This document shows positions 14,543-23,477 of a stretch of 64,000 bases of DNA, piece by piece. Position 1 is the first letter of the stretch, and each line of letters opens with the position of its first letter. Under the pieces are notes generated by a model. That model was not told the origin of the DNA and made no database searches. It saw only the letters and a list, made by a program, of their open reading frames with translations. The translations under genes and the position numbers were made by a program. The stretch lies in NCBI RefSeq assembly GCF_016722765.1, contig NZ_JAEQND010000011.1, positions 1 to 64,000 of the forward strand, given 5' to 3'. The DNA is from Ramlibacter alkalitolerans. GTDB taxonomy: Bacteria; Pseudomonadota; Gammaproteobacteria; Burkholderiales; Burkholderiaceae_C.

Positions 14543-15331
14543 TTACAGCTTCGTCGCGGTGACGATCTGGAAATTGCCGAAGAAGAAGGTCTGGCGCTCG
14601 ACGCTCCAGCCGCCCATGTCCTGCAGCAGCGCCACCGGGTCGTGGCTGTCCCAGAGGGCCAGGCCCAGGGGCTCGAACACCTTGAAGTACGTCCAGCTCA
14701 GGAACTGGAAGAACAGCGAGCCGGGCTTGTGGAACTCACCGAGGTACAGCTTGCCGCCCTTGGCCAGCATGCGGCCGGCTTCCTGCAGCGCCTTGATCTT
14801 CAGGTCGTGCGGCAGTTCGTGCAGCAGGAAGAACATGATGTTGGCGTCCGCAAAGCCTTCCTTGAGCTTCATCGACGTGGCGTCCGACTCCACGTAATCG
14901 ATCTTCTTGCCGAACTGGTGATCCAGCTTGCTGCGGGCGTGCTGCAGTTCGTTGCGGATGATGTCGGCGACCACCACCTTCCTCGCCCCCGAACCGATGG
15001 AGGCCGCGATGGTGCGCGGCATCACGTTGCCGAACGCGCAGGACGTGATCAGCACCTGCTTGCCCTTGAGGTTGGTGGCCTTGAGGCCGTTGACGATCTT
15101 GGTCACGAGGCGCGGGTACTGGAACAGCAGGATCGCGGAGATGATCGGCTGGAAGTCCACCACCTTGATCAGCCCCATCCGGGAGTAGATCGGGTACACG
15201 TGCGATTCCGGCGTGTGGCGCCCGCCCGTGAGGTCGCGCACGATCAGGGTGCCGCGCGTGGTCGCGAAGAAGAACATGCCGGTGCAGGCCAGCACCACGA
15301 AAAGGCCAATCAATGCGTTCAGGGTGTTCAT
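14543..15331 (-). CDS. Membrane-anchored SAM methyltransferase, RquA/UbiE-like
   Basis: 262 residues. The first 25 (ALIGLFVVLACTGMFFFATT) are a membrane helix. A class I methyltransferase fold follows: QVLITSCAFGNVMPR (SAM loop), VVVADIIRNEL, then IMFFLLHELPHDLK. The last motif and FEPLGLALWDSHDP resemble RquA, the enzyme that makes rhodoquinone from ubiquinone. Methyltransferase is firm, the RquA relationship is my reading of those motifs. ATG 15331 is preferred over 15457 because the extra N-terminus is not protein-like. A terminator follows the gene. Confidence 0.75.
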   Translation of the reverse strand: MNTLNALIGLFVVLACTGMFFFATTRGTLIVRDLTGGRHTPESHVYPIYSRMGLIKVVDFQPIISAILLFQYPRLVTKIVNGLKATNLKGKQVLITSCAFGNVMPRTIAASIGSGARKVVVADIIRNELQHARSKLDHQFGKKIDYVESDATSMKLKEGFADANIMFFLLHELPHDLKIKALQEAGRMLAKGGKLYLGEFHKPGSLFFQFLSWTYFKVFEPLGLALWDSHDPVALLQDMGGWSVERQTFFFGNFQIVTATKL

Positions 15332-15544
15332 AAGTCCGACTCCTTGGCGGTCCGGTCCGTCTTGTTGCGGTGGGCTGCATCTCCCTCCATGGGAAGTACT
15401 GTGCGCCCATCGCCCAGGCGGCAACATCAGCGTCCACTGAAGAAACGCTCGGAACATTCCGATTCGCCCTCCCCCCCGGGCCGAGGGTCCCTAGGATTCG
15501 TCCGAGCGCCAGGGACGGGCGGGGGCGGAAGAAGGACGAAAGGC

Positions 15545-16318
15545 CTACCGGGGCAGCGCCGATTCGATCGCCGTCACGCAGGCGACCAGGCGCTTGTCCA
15601 CATCCCGCAGTCGGACTTCCGTCATCCGGCTGCGGATCGAGGCCACGAACACCGCCGCCAGCGGCGCGCCGGCACGGTCGCGGATCGGCCGGCCGATGGC
15701 GGTGACGTCGAGCGCCGCGCTGCCTTCGTCGAGCGCGGGCCCGCGTTCGCGCGCGGCCACCAGGCGCTCGCGCAGCGCGCGCTCGGTCAGGCGGTAGCGG
15801 CGCAACTGCGGCGCGATGGCCTTGAGCACCACCTTCACCTCCGCTTCGCCGAGCGCCGCCAGGATCGCCAGGCCGCCGGCGCCGACACCGAGCGGATGCC
15901 GGTCGCCCACGCCCTGCGTCATGGTCTGGATCGCGAAGTTGCCGGCGATGCGATCGAGGCACACCGACTCGAAGCCGCTGCGCACCACCAGGAAGGCCAT
16001 GTCGCCGGTGCCGCGCGCCAGTTGCTGCAGCGCGCCTTGCGACAGCTCGCGCAGGCTCGTTTCCGGCAGCGCCGCCAGCCCCAGCTCGTACAGCAGGGGC
16101 CCGAGCCGGTAGCCGCGGTGGCCCGCATCGCGCACCAGCATGCGTTCCTGCACCAGGCGCTGCAACAGGCGGTGGGCCGTCGACTTGTCCAGCGCCGCCA
16201 TCTCCGCGATGTCGACCAGGCGCAGGTGCCGCGCCTGGCTGGAGGCGACCAGCCGCAGCAGCTGGATGGCGCGACCCACGGTCTGGGCGGAGCCAGCGGT
16301 GGAGGAGGTGGCGGTCAC
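15545..16318 (-). CDS. IclR-family transcriptional regulator
   Basis: 257 residues. The N-terminal winged helix (TVGRAIQLLRLVASSQARHL; DKSTAHRLLQRLVQERMLVR) is followed by an IclR effector domain (residues about 85-255). It starts at a GTG and is divergent from a four-gene operon at 16519-20869. A perfect 19-bp palindrome lies between the two. It probably controls that operon and itself; the effector is unknown. Confidence 0.92.
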   Translation of the reverse strand: MTATSSTAGSAQTVGRAIQLLRLVASSQARHLRLVDIAEMAALDKSTAHRLLQRLVQERMLVRDAGHRGYRLGPLLYELGLAALPETSLRELSQGALQQLARGTGDMAFLVVRSGFESVCLDRIAGNFAIQTMTQGVGDRHPLGVGAGGLAILAALGEAEVKVVLKAIAPQLRRYRLTERALRERLVAARERGPALDEGSAALDVTAIGRPIRDRAGAPLAAVFVASIRSRMTEVRLRDVDKRLVACVTAIESALPR

Positions 16319-16425
16319 GTGGGCGTTCCCAGATAGCGGGACGGATTCTAGTCCGGCGCACCCGCGCGCCCGTCTGCTTCAGAGTGCTTCTTCCGAGCGC
16401 CACGGCGCCGCCGGCCGTGAGGCCT

Positions 16426-16444
16426 GTTCCCATTAAATGGGAAC
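16426..16444. promoter_or_regulatory. Candidate IclR operator
   Basis: GTTCCCATTAAATGGGAAC is a perfect 9+1+9 palindrome in the divergent IclR/deacetylase promoter region. IclR-family operators are often palindromes of this size. It lies 75 nt before the ATG at 16519. Confidence 0.7.
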
Positions 16445-16518
16445 GGTGCCGCCCTTCCTTTGACAGCCCGCGGCCGGCGCTCCTAGCATGCGACGCACCC
16501 GGAAAGGAGTGGCAGCCC

Positions 16519-17409
16519 ATGACCAGCAGGGAAAGCGGCAGCAGCGTGCGCGAGCGCGTGACCTACGAACCGATCCACCGGCGCCGGCCGCTCAAGCTGC
16601 CGGGCGACGCCCGCGTCGCGGTGTGGACCATCGTGAACGTGGAGAACTGGAGCCCGCTGGCGGGCATGCCGCGCGCCGTGCTGCCACCTCCGATGGGGCA
16701 GCCGCTGCTGCCCGACGTGCCGAACTGGTCCTGGCACGAATACGGCATGCGCGTGGGCTTCTGGCGCTTCCTGGAGACGCTGCAGGCCCGCTCGCTGAAG
16801 GCGACCTTCGCGGTCAACGGCTCCGCCTGCACCGTCTACCCCGAAGCCTGCAGCGCGGCGCGCGAGGCCGGCTGGGAGTTCATGGGCCACGGTTTCGTGC
16901 AGCGGCCGATGCACCGCGTCGAAGACCAGGCCGCCGCCATCGCCGACACGGTGAAGGCGATCAGCGACTTCACCGGCCGCAAGCCGCGCGGCTGGGAAAG
17001 CCCGGGCCTGACGGAGACCGACGAGACCATCGACCTGCTGGCCGAAGCGGGCATCGAATACGTCGCCGACTGGGTGCTGGACGAACAGCCGGTGCCGATC
17101 CGCACGCGCGCCGGCAACGTGATCTCGGTGCCGTACACGGTGGAGGTCAACGACGTGGTGATCAGCGCGGTGCAGCAGCAGCCCTCGGACGAGATCTTCC
17201 GGCGCGGCCGCGACCAGTTCGACCGCCTGTACCTCGAAGGCGCGAAGGCGCCGCGTGTGATGGCCATCTCCATCCACCCGTACCTCACGGGCGTGCCCCA
17301 CCGCATCAAGTACCTCGAGATGCTGTACGACCACATCCTCGCGCATCCCGGCGTGGTGATGTGGACGGGCGAGCAGATCCTCGACTGGTACCGCAGCCAG
17401 ACCGCCTGA
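16519..17409 (+). CDS. Polysaccharide deacetylase-family protein (PuuE/allantoinase-like)
   Basis: 296 residues. RVAVWTIVNVENWSP replaces the usual start of NodB domains and resembles the VNxE of PuuE-type members. KATFAVNGSACTVYPEACSA and FMGHGFVQRPMHR (metal His region) and SIHPYLTG follow. This branch includes metal-dependent amidohydrolases acting on small cyclic amides as well as sugar deacetylases, and the context of a binding-protein and hydrolase operon favours a small molecule. GGAAAGGAG precedes the ATG. First gene after the IclR operator. Confidence 0.8.
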   Translation: MTSRESGSSVRERVTYEPIHRRRPLKLPGDARVAVWTIVNVENWSPLAGMPRAVLPPPMGQPLLPDVPNWSWHEYGMRVGFWRFLETLQARSLKATFAVNGSACTVYPEACSAAREAGWEFMGHGFVQRPMHRVEDQAAAIADTVKAISDFTGRKPRGWESPGLTETDETIDLLAEAGIEYVADWVLDEQPVPIRTRAGNVISVPYTVEVNDVVISAVQQQPSDEIFRRGRDQFDRLYLEGAKAPRVMAISIHPYLTGVPHRIKYLEMLYDHILAHPGVVMWTGEQILDWYRSQTA

Positions 17410-17423
17410 ACGAGGAGACGCGC

Positions 17424-18653
17424 ATGCGCGAGATCACTTCCTACGCCTCCAGCTACTTCTCCATGACGTGGCTGGGCCCGCGGGGCTATCCGCAGCAGGC
17501 CAACGCGGGCCGCTGCTACTTCACCGGCATGCTGGGCCAGCTGCGCCACTTCGGCGAAGACGACGTGCTGTTCGCCGACGGCACCAGCGGCGACGGCTTC
17601 TCGTTCCGCTGGTGTCCCGCCTGGGGCGCGCCGGCCTTCAACGGCGGCAAGGGCGCGTTCCACGAGATCTGGGAATACACGCCGCGCATCCTGGGCTTTC
17701 GCAGCCACTGGGAGGAAGACCCGGAAGGCGGCTTCGACGAAGCCTTCGCGAAGCTCACCGCCCTCATCGACCGCGGCATCCCGGTCCAGGTGGGCCTGCA
17801 CTACAGCCTGCTGCTGCCCTTTGGCGCCATGAGCTCGCCGCGCATCGCGTTCCAGAAGGAAACGATGAAGAGCTCCGGCTTCGGTCACCACGTGGTGGTC
17901 GCCGGCTACGACCTGCAGCGGCAGGTGGTGGTGATCTGGGAGCCCAACGACCTCGCCGAGCATGCGCGCTACGAGTGCCCCATCTCCGTGTTCCGGCAGG
18001 CCTGGGCCGAGGCCGGGCAGCGGCAGGACGACCAGTACCACGCCTGGGCCCACCACCACCCCTGGGGCGGCGAGTGGAGCCTGCACGACGGCTACGGCCC
18101 CTACCTGATGGTGTGGGTGGAGCCGCGGCGCGATCCGGACTGGGACATCGCCGCGGCGATCCGCGACAGCTTCCGGCGCAACCTGAAGATCCTGGCCGGC
18201 GACTATCCGAAGCCCTATGCGCTGTTCGGCAACCAGTGGCAGATCCCGCACTGGGAGACCGGCGCCCCGGGCATGGCGCGCTTCGCCGAAGCGGTGCTGC
18301 GCGGCGAGGTGGAGGATGCGCTCTCGCCCATGGGCGAACGGCGGCCGCTGTTCGTCACCGGCAACATTCCGAACCACGGAGTGCTGGGCCGCCGCGCCGC
18401 CGCCGGCTACCTGCAGCGCGTGGCCGCGGAACTCGCGTTGCGCGGCCTCGATGCCACCGCGGCGACGCGCGCCGCCACCTGCATGAGCCGCTCGTCCGAG
18501 CTGTTCCAGACCCTGCGCTACGAAACCGACCTGATGAAGGCCGGCGAGCTGGTGCGCTGCATCGCGCAGCTCGAACTCTCCGCGCTCGCCGCCATGCGCG
18601 AAGGCTGGGGCGAGGTGCGCCGCCTCGGCCAGCCCGAGCCCGCGCTGGCGTGA
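17424..18653 (+). CDS. BtrH-like/papain-fold protein of unknown reaction
   Basis: 409 residues. The N-terminal part resembles BtrH N-terminal domains. It has GRCYFTGMLGQLRHFG with C31, then a long loop with LIDRGIPVQVGLHYSLLLPF, then GFGHHVVVAGYD and VVIWEPND. This gives a possible Cys-His-Asn/Asp triad. BtrH transfers an acyl group from a carrier protein; no carrier is encoded here. Residues 230-409 are an additional helical domain I do not recognise. The start ATG 17424 follows GAGGAG, 14 nt after the deacetylase stop, so the two are co-transcribed. Confidence 0.65.
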   Translation: MREITSYASSYFSMTWLGPRGYPQQANAGRCYFTGMLGQLRHFGEDDVLFADGTSGDGFSFRWCPAWGAPAFNGGKGAFHEIWEYTPRILGFRSHWEEDPEGGFDEAFAKLTALIDRGIPVQVGLHYSLLLPFGAMSSPRIAFQKETMKSSGFGHHVVVAGYDLQRQVVVIWEPNDLAEHARYECPISVFRQAWAEAGQRQDDQYHAWAHHHPWGGEWSLHDGYGPYLMVWVEPRRDPDWDIAAAIRDSFRRNLKILAGDYPKPYALFGNQWQIPHWETGAPGMARFAEAVLRGEVEDALSPMGERRPLFVTGNIPNHGVLGRRAAAGYLQRVAAELALRGLDATAATRAATCMSRSSELFQTLRYETDLMKAGELVRCIAQLELSALAAMREGWGEVRRLGQPEPALA

Positions 18654-18681
18654 AGCCCCAACACCGCAAGGAGTCAAAGCC

Positions 18682-19653
18682 ATGAAGAGAAGAGTGATCG
18701 CGGCGGCGGCGCTGGCCCTGCCCGCGCTGCTGGTCGCCGGCTCCGCCGGCGCGCAGGCCTGGCCTTCGAAGCCGATCCGGATCCTGGTTCCGTACACGCC
18801 CGGCGACGGGCCCGACGTGATCGCGCGCCTGATCGGCAACAAGATCAGCGAGCGCCTCGGCCAGCCCGTGCTGATCGACAACAAGCCGGGCGCCAGCGGC
18901 CAGATCGGCCTGGACCTCACGGCCAAGTCGCCGCCGGACGGCTACACGCTGGGGGTGGGCCTGGTGACCAACCTCGCGCTCGCGCCGGCCACCTACAAGA
19001 GCCTGCCCTACGACCCGCTGAAGGACTTCGCGCCGGTGGCGCTGGGCGCGATCAACTACCTGGCGCTGGTCGCCCGGCCCGACGCACCGTTCGCCAACGT
19101 CAACGAGATGATCCAATGGGCCAAGTCCAACCCGGGCAAGATGACCATCGGCACCACCAGCAACGGCGGGCTGCCGCACATGTCGTTCGAGATGCTGGCG
19201 CATCTGTCGGGCTTCAAGTTCCTCAACGTCGCCTACAAGGGGAACGGCCCGGTGGTGACGGACCTGACCGGCGGCCGGCTCGACCTCGGCGTGACCTCGT
19301 ACACCAGCGTGGCGCCGTTGATCGAGGCCGGCAAGCTCAAGCTGCTGGGCATCACGCATCCCAGCCGCGACCCCAAGCTGCCCAACCTGCCCACCATCGG
19401 CGAGAGCGTCAAGGGCTATGCGGCGCCCGGCTGGTTCGGCTTCGTCGCGCCGGCGGGCACGCCGCCGGAGATCGTGAAGAAGCTCAATGAGGAGATCAAC
19501 CACGCCATCGGGCAGCCGGACGTGCAGAAGACGATGGGCACGCTGGGCCTGATCCCCTCCACCGGCACGCCGGAAGACTTCGGGCGGCTGCTGCGCAGCG
19601 ACAACGACAAGTTCGCCCGGCTGGTGAAGGACATCGGCTACCAGCCGCAGTGA
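18682..19653 (+). CDS. Bug-type (tripartite tricarboxylate transporter) substrate-binding protein 1
   Basis: 323 residues with an N-terminal signal (LALPALLVAGSAGAQA). Bug-family marks follow: WPSKPIRILVPYTPGDGPD, then GQPVLIDNKPGASGQIG and AYKGNGPVVTDLTGGRLDLG. AAGGAG is 8 nt before the ATG. In Burkholderiales such genes are numerous and usually lack adjacent membrane subunits, as here. The ligand is presumably the compound handled by the flanking deacetylase, BtrH-like and hydrolase enzymes. Confidence 0.9.
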   Translation: MKRRVIAAAALALPALLVAGSAGAQAWPSKPIRILVPYTPGDGPDVIARLIGNKISERLGQPVLIDNKPGASGQIGLDLTAKSPPDGYTLGVGLVTNLALAPATYKSLPYDPLKDFAPVALGAINYLALVARPDAPFANVNEMIQWAKSNPGKMTIGTTSNGGLPHMSFEMLAHLSGFKFLNVAYKGNGPVVTDLTGGRLDLGVTSYTSVAPLIEAGKLKLLGITHPSRDPKLPNLPTIGESVKGYAAPGWFGFVAPAGTPPEIVKKLNEEINHAIGQPDVQKTMGTLGLIPSTGTPEDFGRLLRSDNDKFARLVKDIGYQPQ

Positions 19654-19678
19654 ACCCGGGCATACGCAAAGGAGAGAC

Positions 19679-20869
19679 ATGAGCGAGACGAACAAGGCCC
19701 CGAGCTACGAACCCTTCGGCTGGCACCACTGGCACGACGATTTCTGGTTCTCCTACCAGTTCCGCCGCGGGCTGGGCGAGACGCAGGAAGGGGGCGGCGC
19801 GGTCAGCGAGGTGTTCCAGGCCGGCAGCAGGATCGTGGCGCACGATGCCGAAAGCTGGTGGCGCGAATGGATGCACATCGGCGAGCGCAACGACGCGCGG
19901 GGCGACGAGGCCATTGCGCACAAGCACGTGCGCACGGCGATGAACTGCTGGCTGCGCGCGGCCAACTACTTCCGCGAGGCGGAGTTCTGGCTGAAGGCGG
20001 ACGACCCGCGGCGGCTGGCGACCTTCGACCGCTGCGAGAAGGCCTCGCACAAGTTCATGCAGCAGCTCACGCCGAAGGCGGAGATCGTGGAGATCCCGTA
20101 CGAGCCGGGCAAGCCGCTGCCCGGCTACTTCATCCGCTCCGCGAACGGCGGCGATCGCCAGCCGGTGCTGATCTCCGTCGGCGGCCTCGACTCCTTCAAG
20201 GACGAACTCTGGTTCATGACCGGCCGCGGCGCCCTGCAGCGCGGCATCTCGGTGCTGCTGGTCGACGGCCCCGGGCAGGGCGGGGCCCTGCGCCGGCACG
20301 GCCTGACCACGCGCCACGACTACGAGGTGCCGATCGGCAAGTGCATCGACTGGCTGGCGCAGCGCGGTGACGTCGACGCCTCCCGCATCGCGATGAGCGG
20401 CTCGAGCCTGGGCGGCTATTACGCGGCGCGGGCCGGGGCCATGGAGCCGCGGCTGGCGGCCTGCATCTCGCACGGCGCGATCTGGGACATCCACGAGCGC
20501 TGGAAGACGCGCGACGACAACCATGGCCTGGCGGGCCACATCAAGTGGGTGTTCGGCGCGAACACGATGGCCGAGGCGACGGAGATCGCGAAGCCGTTCA
20601 AGCTCGAAGGCGTGCTGGACAAGATGAAGTGTCCTTACCTGATCATCCACGGCGGGCATGACGTGCTCGGTGTGGATGCGGTGAAGACGGTGTACGACTA
20701 CGCGACGAGGCACGGCGTGAAGGCGACGCTGCGGCTCACGAGCGAAGAGGAAACCGGCGCCGAACACTGCCAGCACGACAACCCGACCATCGGCCAGGAG
20801 CTGATGATCGACTGGCTGTGCGACGTCTTCGGCATCGACCAGACGAAGCTGGCGCACTATCCGGGGTAG
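19679..20869 (+). CDS. Alpha/beta hydrolase, FrsA/dihydropseudooxynicotine hydrolase-like
   Basis: 396 residues. A helical cap occupies residues 1-135, and the hydrolase core follows with the oxyanion region ISVGGLDSFKDELW. The nucleophile S243 is in GSSLGG, an acid is in GGHDVLG and a His is in EHCQHD. The architecture matches 2,6-dihydropseudooxynicotine hydrolase and related enzymes that cleave C-C or amide bonds in N-ring degradation. GGAGAG precedes the ATG. Last gene of the IclR-controlled operon. Confidence 0.82.
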   Translation: MSETNKAPSYEPFGWHHWHDDFWFSYQFRRGLGETQEGGGAVSEVFQAGSRIVAHDAESWWREWMHIGERNDARGDEAIAHKHVRTAMNCWLRAANYFREAEFWLKADDPRRLATFDRCEKASHKFMQQLTPKAEIVEIPYEPGKPLPGYFIRSANGGDRQPVLISVGGLDSFKDELWFMTGRGALQRGISVLLVDGPGQGGALRRHGLTTRHDYEVPIGKCIDWLAQRGDVDASRIAMSGSSLGGYYAARAGAMEPRLAACISHGAIWDIHERWKTRDDNHGLAGHIKWVFGANTMAEATEIAKPFKLEGVLDKMKCPYLIIHGGHDVLGVDAVKTVYDYATRHGVKATLRLTSEEETGAEHCQHDNPTIGQELMIDWLCDVFGIDQTKLAHYPG

Positions 20870-20905
20870 GCGACGTCGGTTCCGCGGAGGCGAGACGGCC
20901 GGTAT

Positions 20906-21023
20906 CCGTCATTCCCCACGAAGGCGTGTGAGTTCCCGTCATTCCCGCGAAGGCGGGAATCCAGGGCTTCCGGAGAGCGCGCCGGCGGCGCGCTTCTGGA
21001 TCCCCGCCTGCGCGGGGATGACG
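20906..21023. repeat. Family B repeat (full copy plus a truncated one)
   Basis: CGTCATTCCCGCGAAGGCGG opens the main copy and CCCCGCCTGCGCGGGGATGA closes it; the arms fold on each other. A shortened copy (GTCATTCCCCACGAAGGCG) lies just before. With the family A copy and two GTCACCGCCCGCGCAGGGCG direct repeats (about 21058 and 21209) it fills the gene-free stretch 20870-21265. Confidence 0.85.
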
Positions 21024-21081
21024 TGAGAGGGGCGCGAAGCGGCCGCACGACCCCGCGGTCACCGCCCGCGCAGGGCGGATC

Positions 21082-21176
21082 CGTAGGCTGGCGGTGAGCC
21101 GCGCAGCGCGCGAAACCCCAGCGCTCGCGTCGCTCGCGCACCGCTGGCGTTCGCAAAGCTCACCGCCAGCCTACGC
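21082..21176. repeat. Family A repeat (complete)
   Basis: The element starts CGTAGGCTGGCGGTGAGCC and ends GCTCACCGCCAGCCTACG, with an inner ACCCCAGCG/CGCTGG pair, about 95 bp. It would form a long hairpin if transcribed. Confidence 0.85.
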
Positions 21177-21265
21177 GATACCGGCCGCCACTTAGGGAGC
21201 TGAGATCCGTCACCGCCCGCGCAGGGCGGAACCGTACCGGCCACCTCTCAGGGAGCCGAGACCCC

Positions 21266-21682
21266 TTACTGGCTCAGGATCAGATTGGCGATGAGGCCGG
21301 TGGCGATGGCCACCAGCACGTAATCCGAGCCCACCTGCACCCACTGGTAGCCGCGGGGCGGCGCGGCCAGGCGGTGCCCGCGCCAGTCGCTCACCACGTA
21401 GTGGCGATCGCGCAGTTCGTGCGGCAGGTGGCCGCCGCGGCGGAACTCCGGCCCGCGGGCGTTGTAGTAGTAGCGCGCCTCGCGCCGCTCCTGGCGCAGT
21501 TCGCGGCGGTCGTGGCGCAGTTCACGACGGTCCTCGCGAAGGTCGCGGCGCGCGTCGCGCACATCGTGCCGCGCCTCGCGCCCATCGCGACGATCGTGGT
21601 GATGCGACGGCTGCGCGAACGACACCGAGCTGAAGCCCAGCGATGCGGCAACGAGGCCAGTGACGATGATCTTCGTGTTCAT
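21266..21682 (-). CDS. RcnB-family periplasmic protein
   Basis: 138 residues: a signal peptide (IIVTGLVAASLGFSSVSFAQ), a His/Arg/Asp-rich repetitive stretch (RRDLREDRRELRHDRRE), then the RcnB domain with HYVVSDWRGHRLAAPPRGYQ and WVQVGSDYVLVAIATGLI. RcnB takes part in nickel/cobalt balance in E. coli; many homologues have unknown roles. ATG 21682 is chosen because a signal peptide follows directly. Confidence 0.9.
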   Translation of the reverse strand: MNTKIIVTGLVAASLGFSSVSFAQPSHHHDRRDGREARHDVRDARRDLREDRRELRHDRRELRQERREARYYYNARGPEFRRGGHLPHELRDRHYVVSDWRGHRLAAPPRGYQWVQVGSDYVLVAIATGLIANLILSQ

Positions 21683-21816
21683 GCTTCGATTTCTCCTGAA
21701 GTTCGAAGCTTCATCCTCGCCGCGGCATGTGAGGCACGGGCGAAGTGGCGGTAGAGAGTTGCAAGCCTGTGTATCCACGACGCAATCGGAGGTTCACAGC
21801 GCCGCACAATGAAGCC

Positions 21817-22269
21817 GTGATTCCTGCGCTGCGAGATTTCCTGCGCGCCATTGTCGCGCCCCCCTCTTCCTCCGAGCCCGCCGTCAGCACCGAACTGGCG
21901 ACTGCCGTGCTGCTGGTGGAGGCCATGCGGGCCGACCTCGGCATGAATGCGGCCGAACGCGCCGCGGCCATGCAGGTGCTGCGCGACAGGTTCTCGATGG
22001 ACGAGGCCGACGTGCGCGAACTGCTGGCCGCCGCCGAAGAGCGCTCGCGCAGCAGCAACGACTTCTTTTCCTTCACCTCCGTCCTCAACGACCGCCTCAC
22101 GCATCCGCAGAAGATCGAGGTGATCGAGCTGATGTGGCGCATGGCGTACGTGGACGGCAGCGCGGACGCCGGCGAGAGCCACATCATCTCCAAGGTCGCC
22201 GGCCTGCTGCACGTGACGCACGGCGAGTACATCGCGGCGAAGCTGCACGCGAAGGAAGCGGCTCCTTAG
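21817..22269 (+). CDS. TerB-family protein
   Basis: About 150 residues, all-helical. ELATAVLLVEAMRADLGMN and KIEVIELMWRMAYVDGSADA match the two acidic helices of TerB-like domains, which bind divalent metal. The GTG at 21817 is preferred; the frame is open to 21745. TerB proteins are linked to tellurite resistance and to stress and phage response systems, but no ter operon is present here. Confidence 0.82.
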   Translation: MIPALRDFLRAIVAPPSSSEPAVSTELATAVLLVEAMRADLGMNAAERAAAMQVLRDRFSMDEADVRELLAAAEERSRSSNDFFSFTSVLNDRLTHPQKIEVIELMWRMAYVDGSADAGESHIISKVAGLLHVTHGEYIAAKLHAKEAAP

Positions 22270-22351
22270 GGCGTGCGCTGCTAGGGTTTTCTCCAGCGCA
22301 CCGCAGCGGCCTCGCTCCTACGCTGCGGGTCCCGCCACGACTGGAGTGCCC

Positions 22352-23476
22352 ATGACCCGCAGAATCACCGCGCTCGCGTTCGCAGCTGTCGTCGCCGCCT
22401 TCGCCGCTTCGCCCGCGCAGGCCCAGGCCCAGACCCCCAGGGTCGAGTTGACCTGGATGTCGATTGCCAACTGGGAGATGAACTTCGGCGGCAAGCGCAT
22501 CTGGATGGATGGCTACTTCACGCGCCTGCCGCAGGCGAGCTTCTATCCGCCGCCCGGACTGCCGAACGACCAGTACGCCTATACCCGCGGCGCGCAGGCC
22601 GTCGATACGGACGCGATCCGCAAGGTGCGCGAAGCGGCGCTCGGGCCCGCGAAGCTGGACCTGCTGCTGGTCGGCCAAAGCCACTGGGACCACAGCTGGG
22701 ACTCCCCCACCTGGGTCAAGCTGACCGGCGCCCCGATGATAGGCGGCGTGTCGACCTGCATGCAGGCCGTGTCCCAGGGCGTGCCCGCCGCCGGCTGCCG
22801 CAGCGTGAGCGGGGGCGAGAAGTTCGACCTGGGCGACGGCATCACGATGCGCGTCGTGCGCTTCAACCACAGCGGCGACGCGAGCAACCCGATCCAGCAT
22901 TTCGCGCGCGAGCTGTACCGCCCGCCGGTGCCCGATCCGGTCAACGGCGGCTTCCGCGCCGGCGTCATGGTCGACGGCGTGAACCACGGCTCGCCGCTGA
23001 ACAACCTGCGCGCCGCGATGCGCGACGCCGGCCTCACGCAGGTCGATGCGTGGATAGGCACGGGCGGCAGGCCGGTGGCGGAGATGGTGATCCCGATCGT
23101 GCGGCCGAAGCACTACTTCCCGAACCACTGGGACGGCCTCTTCAACGCGTTCTGGCCCGGCCTGCCCTACCCGTTCAAGGACGACAAGCTGCAGGCCTAC
23201 CTGCGCGAGCAGAACGTCACGCTGCATGCGCAGAAGCAGTACTTCGACAAGTTCATCCTCACCAAGGCGGGCGTGCAGGCCGACGCGAACGTCGCGCTGA
23301 AGCAGAAGCTCGGGTTCGCCACCGAGCAGAAGTTCAGCCAGGCGATGACGGATGCGGTGACGCTGGTGGACTCGACGCGCGTCGGCGAAGACTGCGGCGA
23401 GGGCTTCGAGCCGCCCTCGAAGTGGGCCAACGTGTTCGCGACGATGCAGACGTTGCACGAGATGTCGGGCCGATAG
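22352..23476 (+). CDS. Secreted metallo-beta-lactamase-fold hydrolase
   Basis: 374 residues with a signal peptide (ITALAFAAVVAAFAASPAQA). The metal motif SHWDHSWD corresponds to HxHxDH with a Trp in place of the second His. RVVRFNHSGDASNP supplies further ligand positions, and PKHYFPNHWD is near the third His. Substrate unknown. ATG 22352 is chosen; a GTG two codons upstream is possible. The ankyrin gene follows immediately. Confidence 0.75.
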   Translation: MTRRITALAFAAVVAAFAASPAQAQAQTPRVELTWMSIANWEMNFGGKRIWMDGYFTRLPQASFYPPPGLPNDQYAYTRGAQAVDTDAIRKVREAALGPAKLDLLLVGQSHWDHSWDSPTWVKLTGAPMIGGVSTCMQAVSQGVPAAGCRSVSGGEKFDLGDGITMRVVRFNHSGDASNPIQHFARELYRPPVPDPVNGGFRAGVMVDGVNHGSPLNNLRAAMRDAGLTQVDAWIGTGGRPVAEMVIPIVRPKHYFPNHWDGLFNAFWPGLPYPFKDDKLQAYLREQNVTLHAQKQYFDKFILTKAGVQADANVALKQKLGFATEQKFSQAMTDAVTLVDSTRVGEDCGEGFEPPSKWANVFATMQTLHEMSGR

Positions 23477-23477
23477 C

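Noticed and set aside
14736..16520. Minus-strand frame of 594 codons over the methyltransferase and IclR genes
   Set aside because: It reads through two real genes in another frame and is Arg/Gly-rich without motifs.
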